A stretch of DNA of 5,157 nt. Source: an uncultured Oceanobacillus sp. GTDB lineage: Bacteria; Bacillota; Bacilli; Bacillales; Amphibacillaceae. Shown piece by piece: positions 5,126 to 5,157 of the stretch. The notes under the pieces were generated by a model. The model was not told the DNA's origin and ran no database searches. It saw nothing but the letters and a program-made list of their open reading frames with translations. The stretch spans positions 1-5,157 of the forward strand of contig CALKWU010000059.1 in NCBI GenBank assembly GCA_938004015.1, written 5' to 3'. A program made the position numbers and the translations under genes. Position 1 is the stretch's first letter, and each line of letters starts with the position of its first letter.

Positions 5126-5157
5126 ATCTTTGCCCAAAGACTCATCTTTTATCTTCA

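Overview
The window looks like chromosomal DNA from a low-to-moderate GC, endospore-forming Firmicute, most likely Bacillaceae. This rests on close recall-based matches to Bacillus subtilis YrrT, MccA (YrhA) and MccB (YrhB), strong AGGAGG-type ribosome binding sites, sigma-A promoters with 16-17 bp spacers, and a small Spo0E-family gene. I cannot fix the genus. Every gene I can support lies on the minus strand, so the window is read from right to left.

Right part (about 4890-5157): a 53-codon gene for a Spo0E-like aspartyl-phosphatase-family protein with a possible extended -10 promoter. Next comes about 270 bp without an intact gene (4610-4891). It contains what looks like the decayed 3' end of a minus-strand gene, ending at 4625, then a strong bidirectional intrinsic terminator (4560-4609).

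Middle part (about 2680-4470): a 559-residue DUF2207 membrane protein with a signal peptide, three membrane segments and a Ser/Gly-rich tail. It is preceded by a sequence that fits an extracytoplasmic-function sigma-W promoter (TGAAAC, 17 bp, CGTATA) and followed by a hairpin terminator. Downstream is an independent unit (2047-2565): a four-helix stand-alone protein resembling one third of heme-copper oxidase subunit I. Its promoter carries a perfect 8-1-8 palindrome overlapping the -10, and the gene ends in its own terminator.

Left part (1-2012): a sulfur-amino-acid operon, yrrT-mccA-mccB, driven by a good sigma-A promoter. MccA and MccB carry out reverse transsulfuration: homocysteine to cystathionine, then to cysteine. 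YrrT is a putative SAM-dependent methyltransferase. In B. subtilis mtnN (MTA/SAH nucleosidase) sits between yrrT and mccA. Here only 38 bp separate them, so mtnN is absent from the operon. mccB runs off the left edge.

No RNA genes, insertion sequences or CRISPR arrays were seen. The most interesting points are the sigma-W-type promoter of the DUF2207 gene, the unexplained operator at the heme-copper-oxidase-like gene, the missing mtnN, and the gene remnant beside the terminator.
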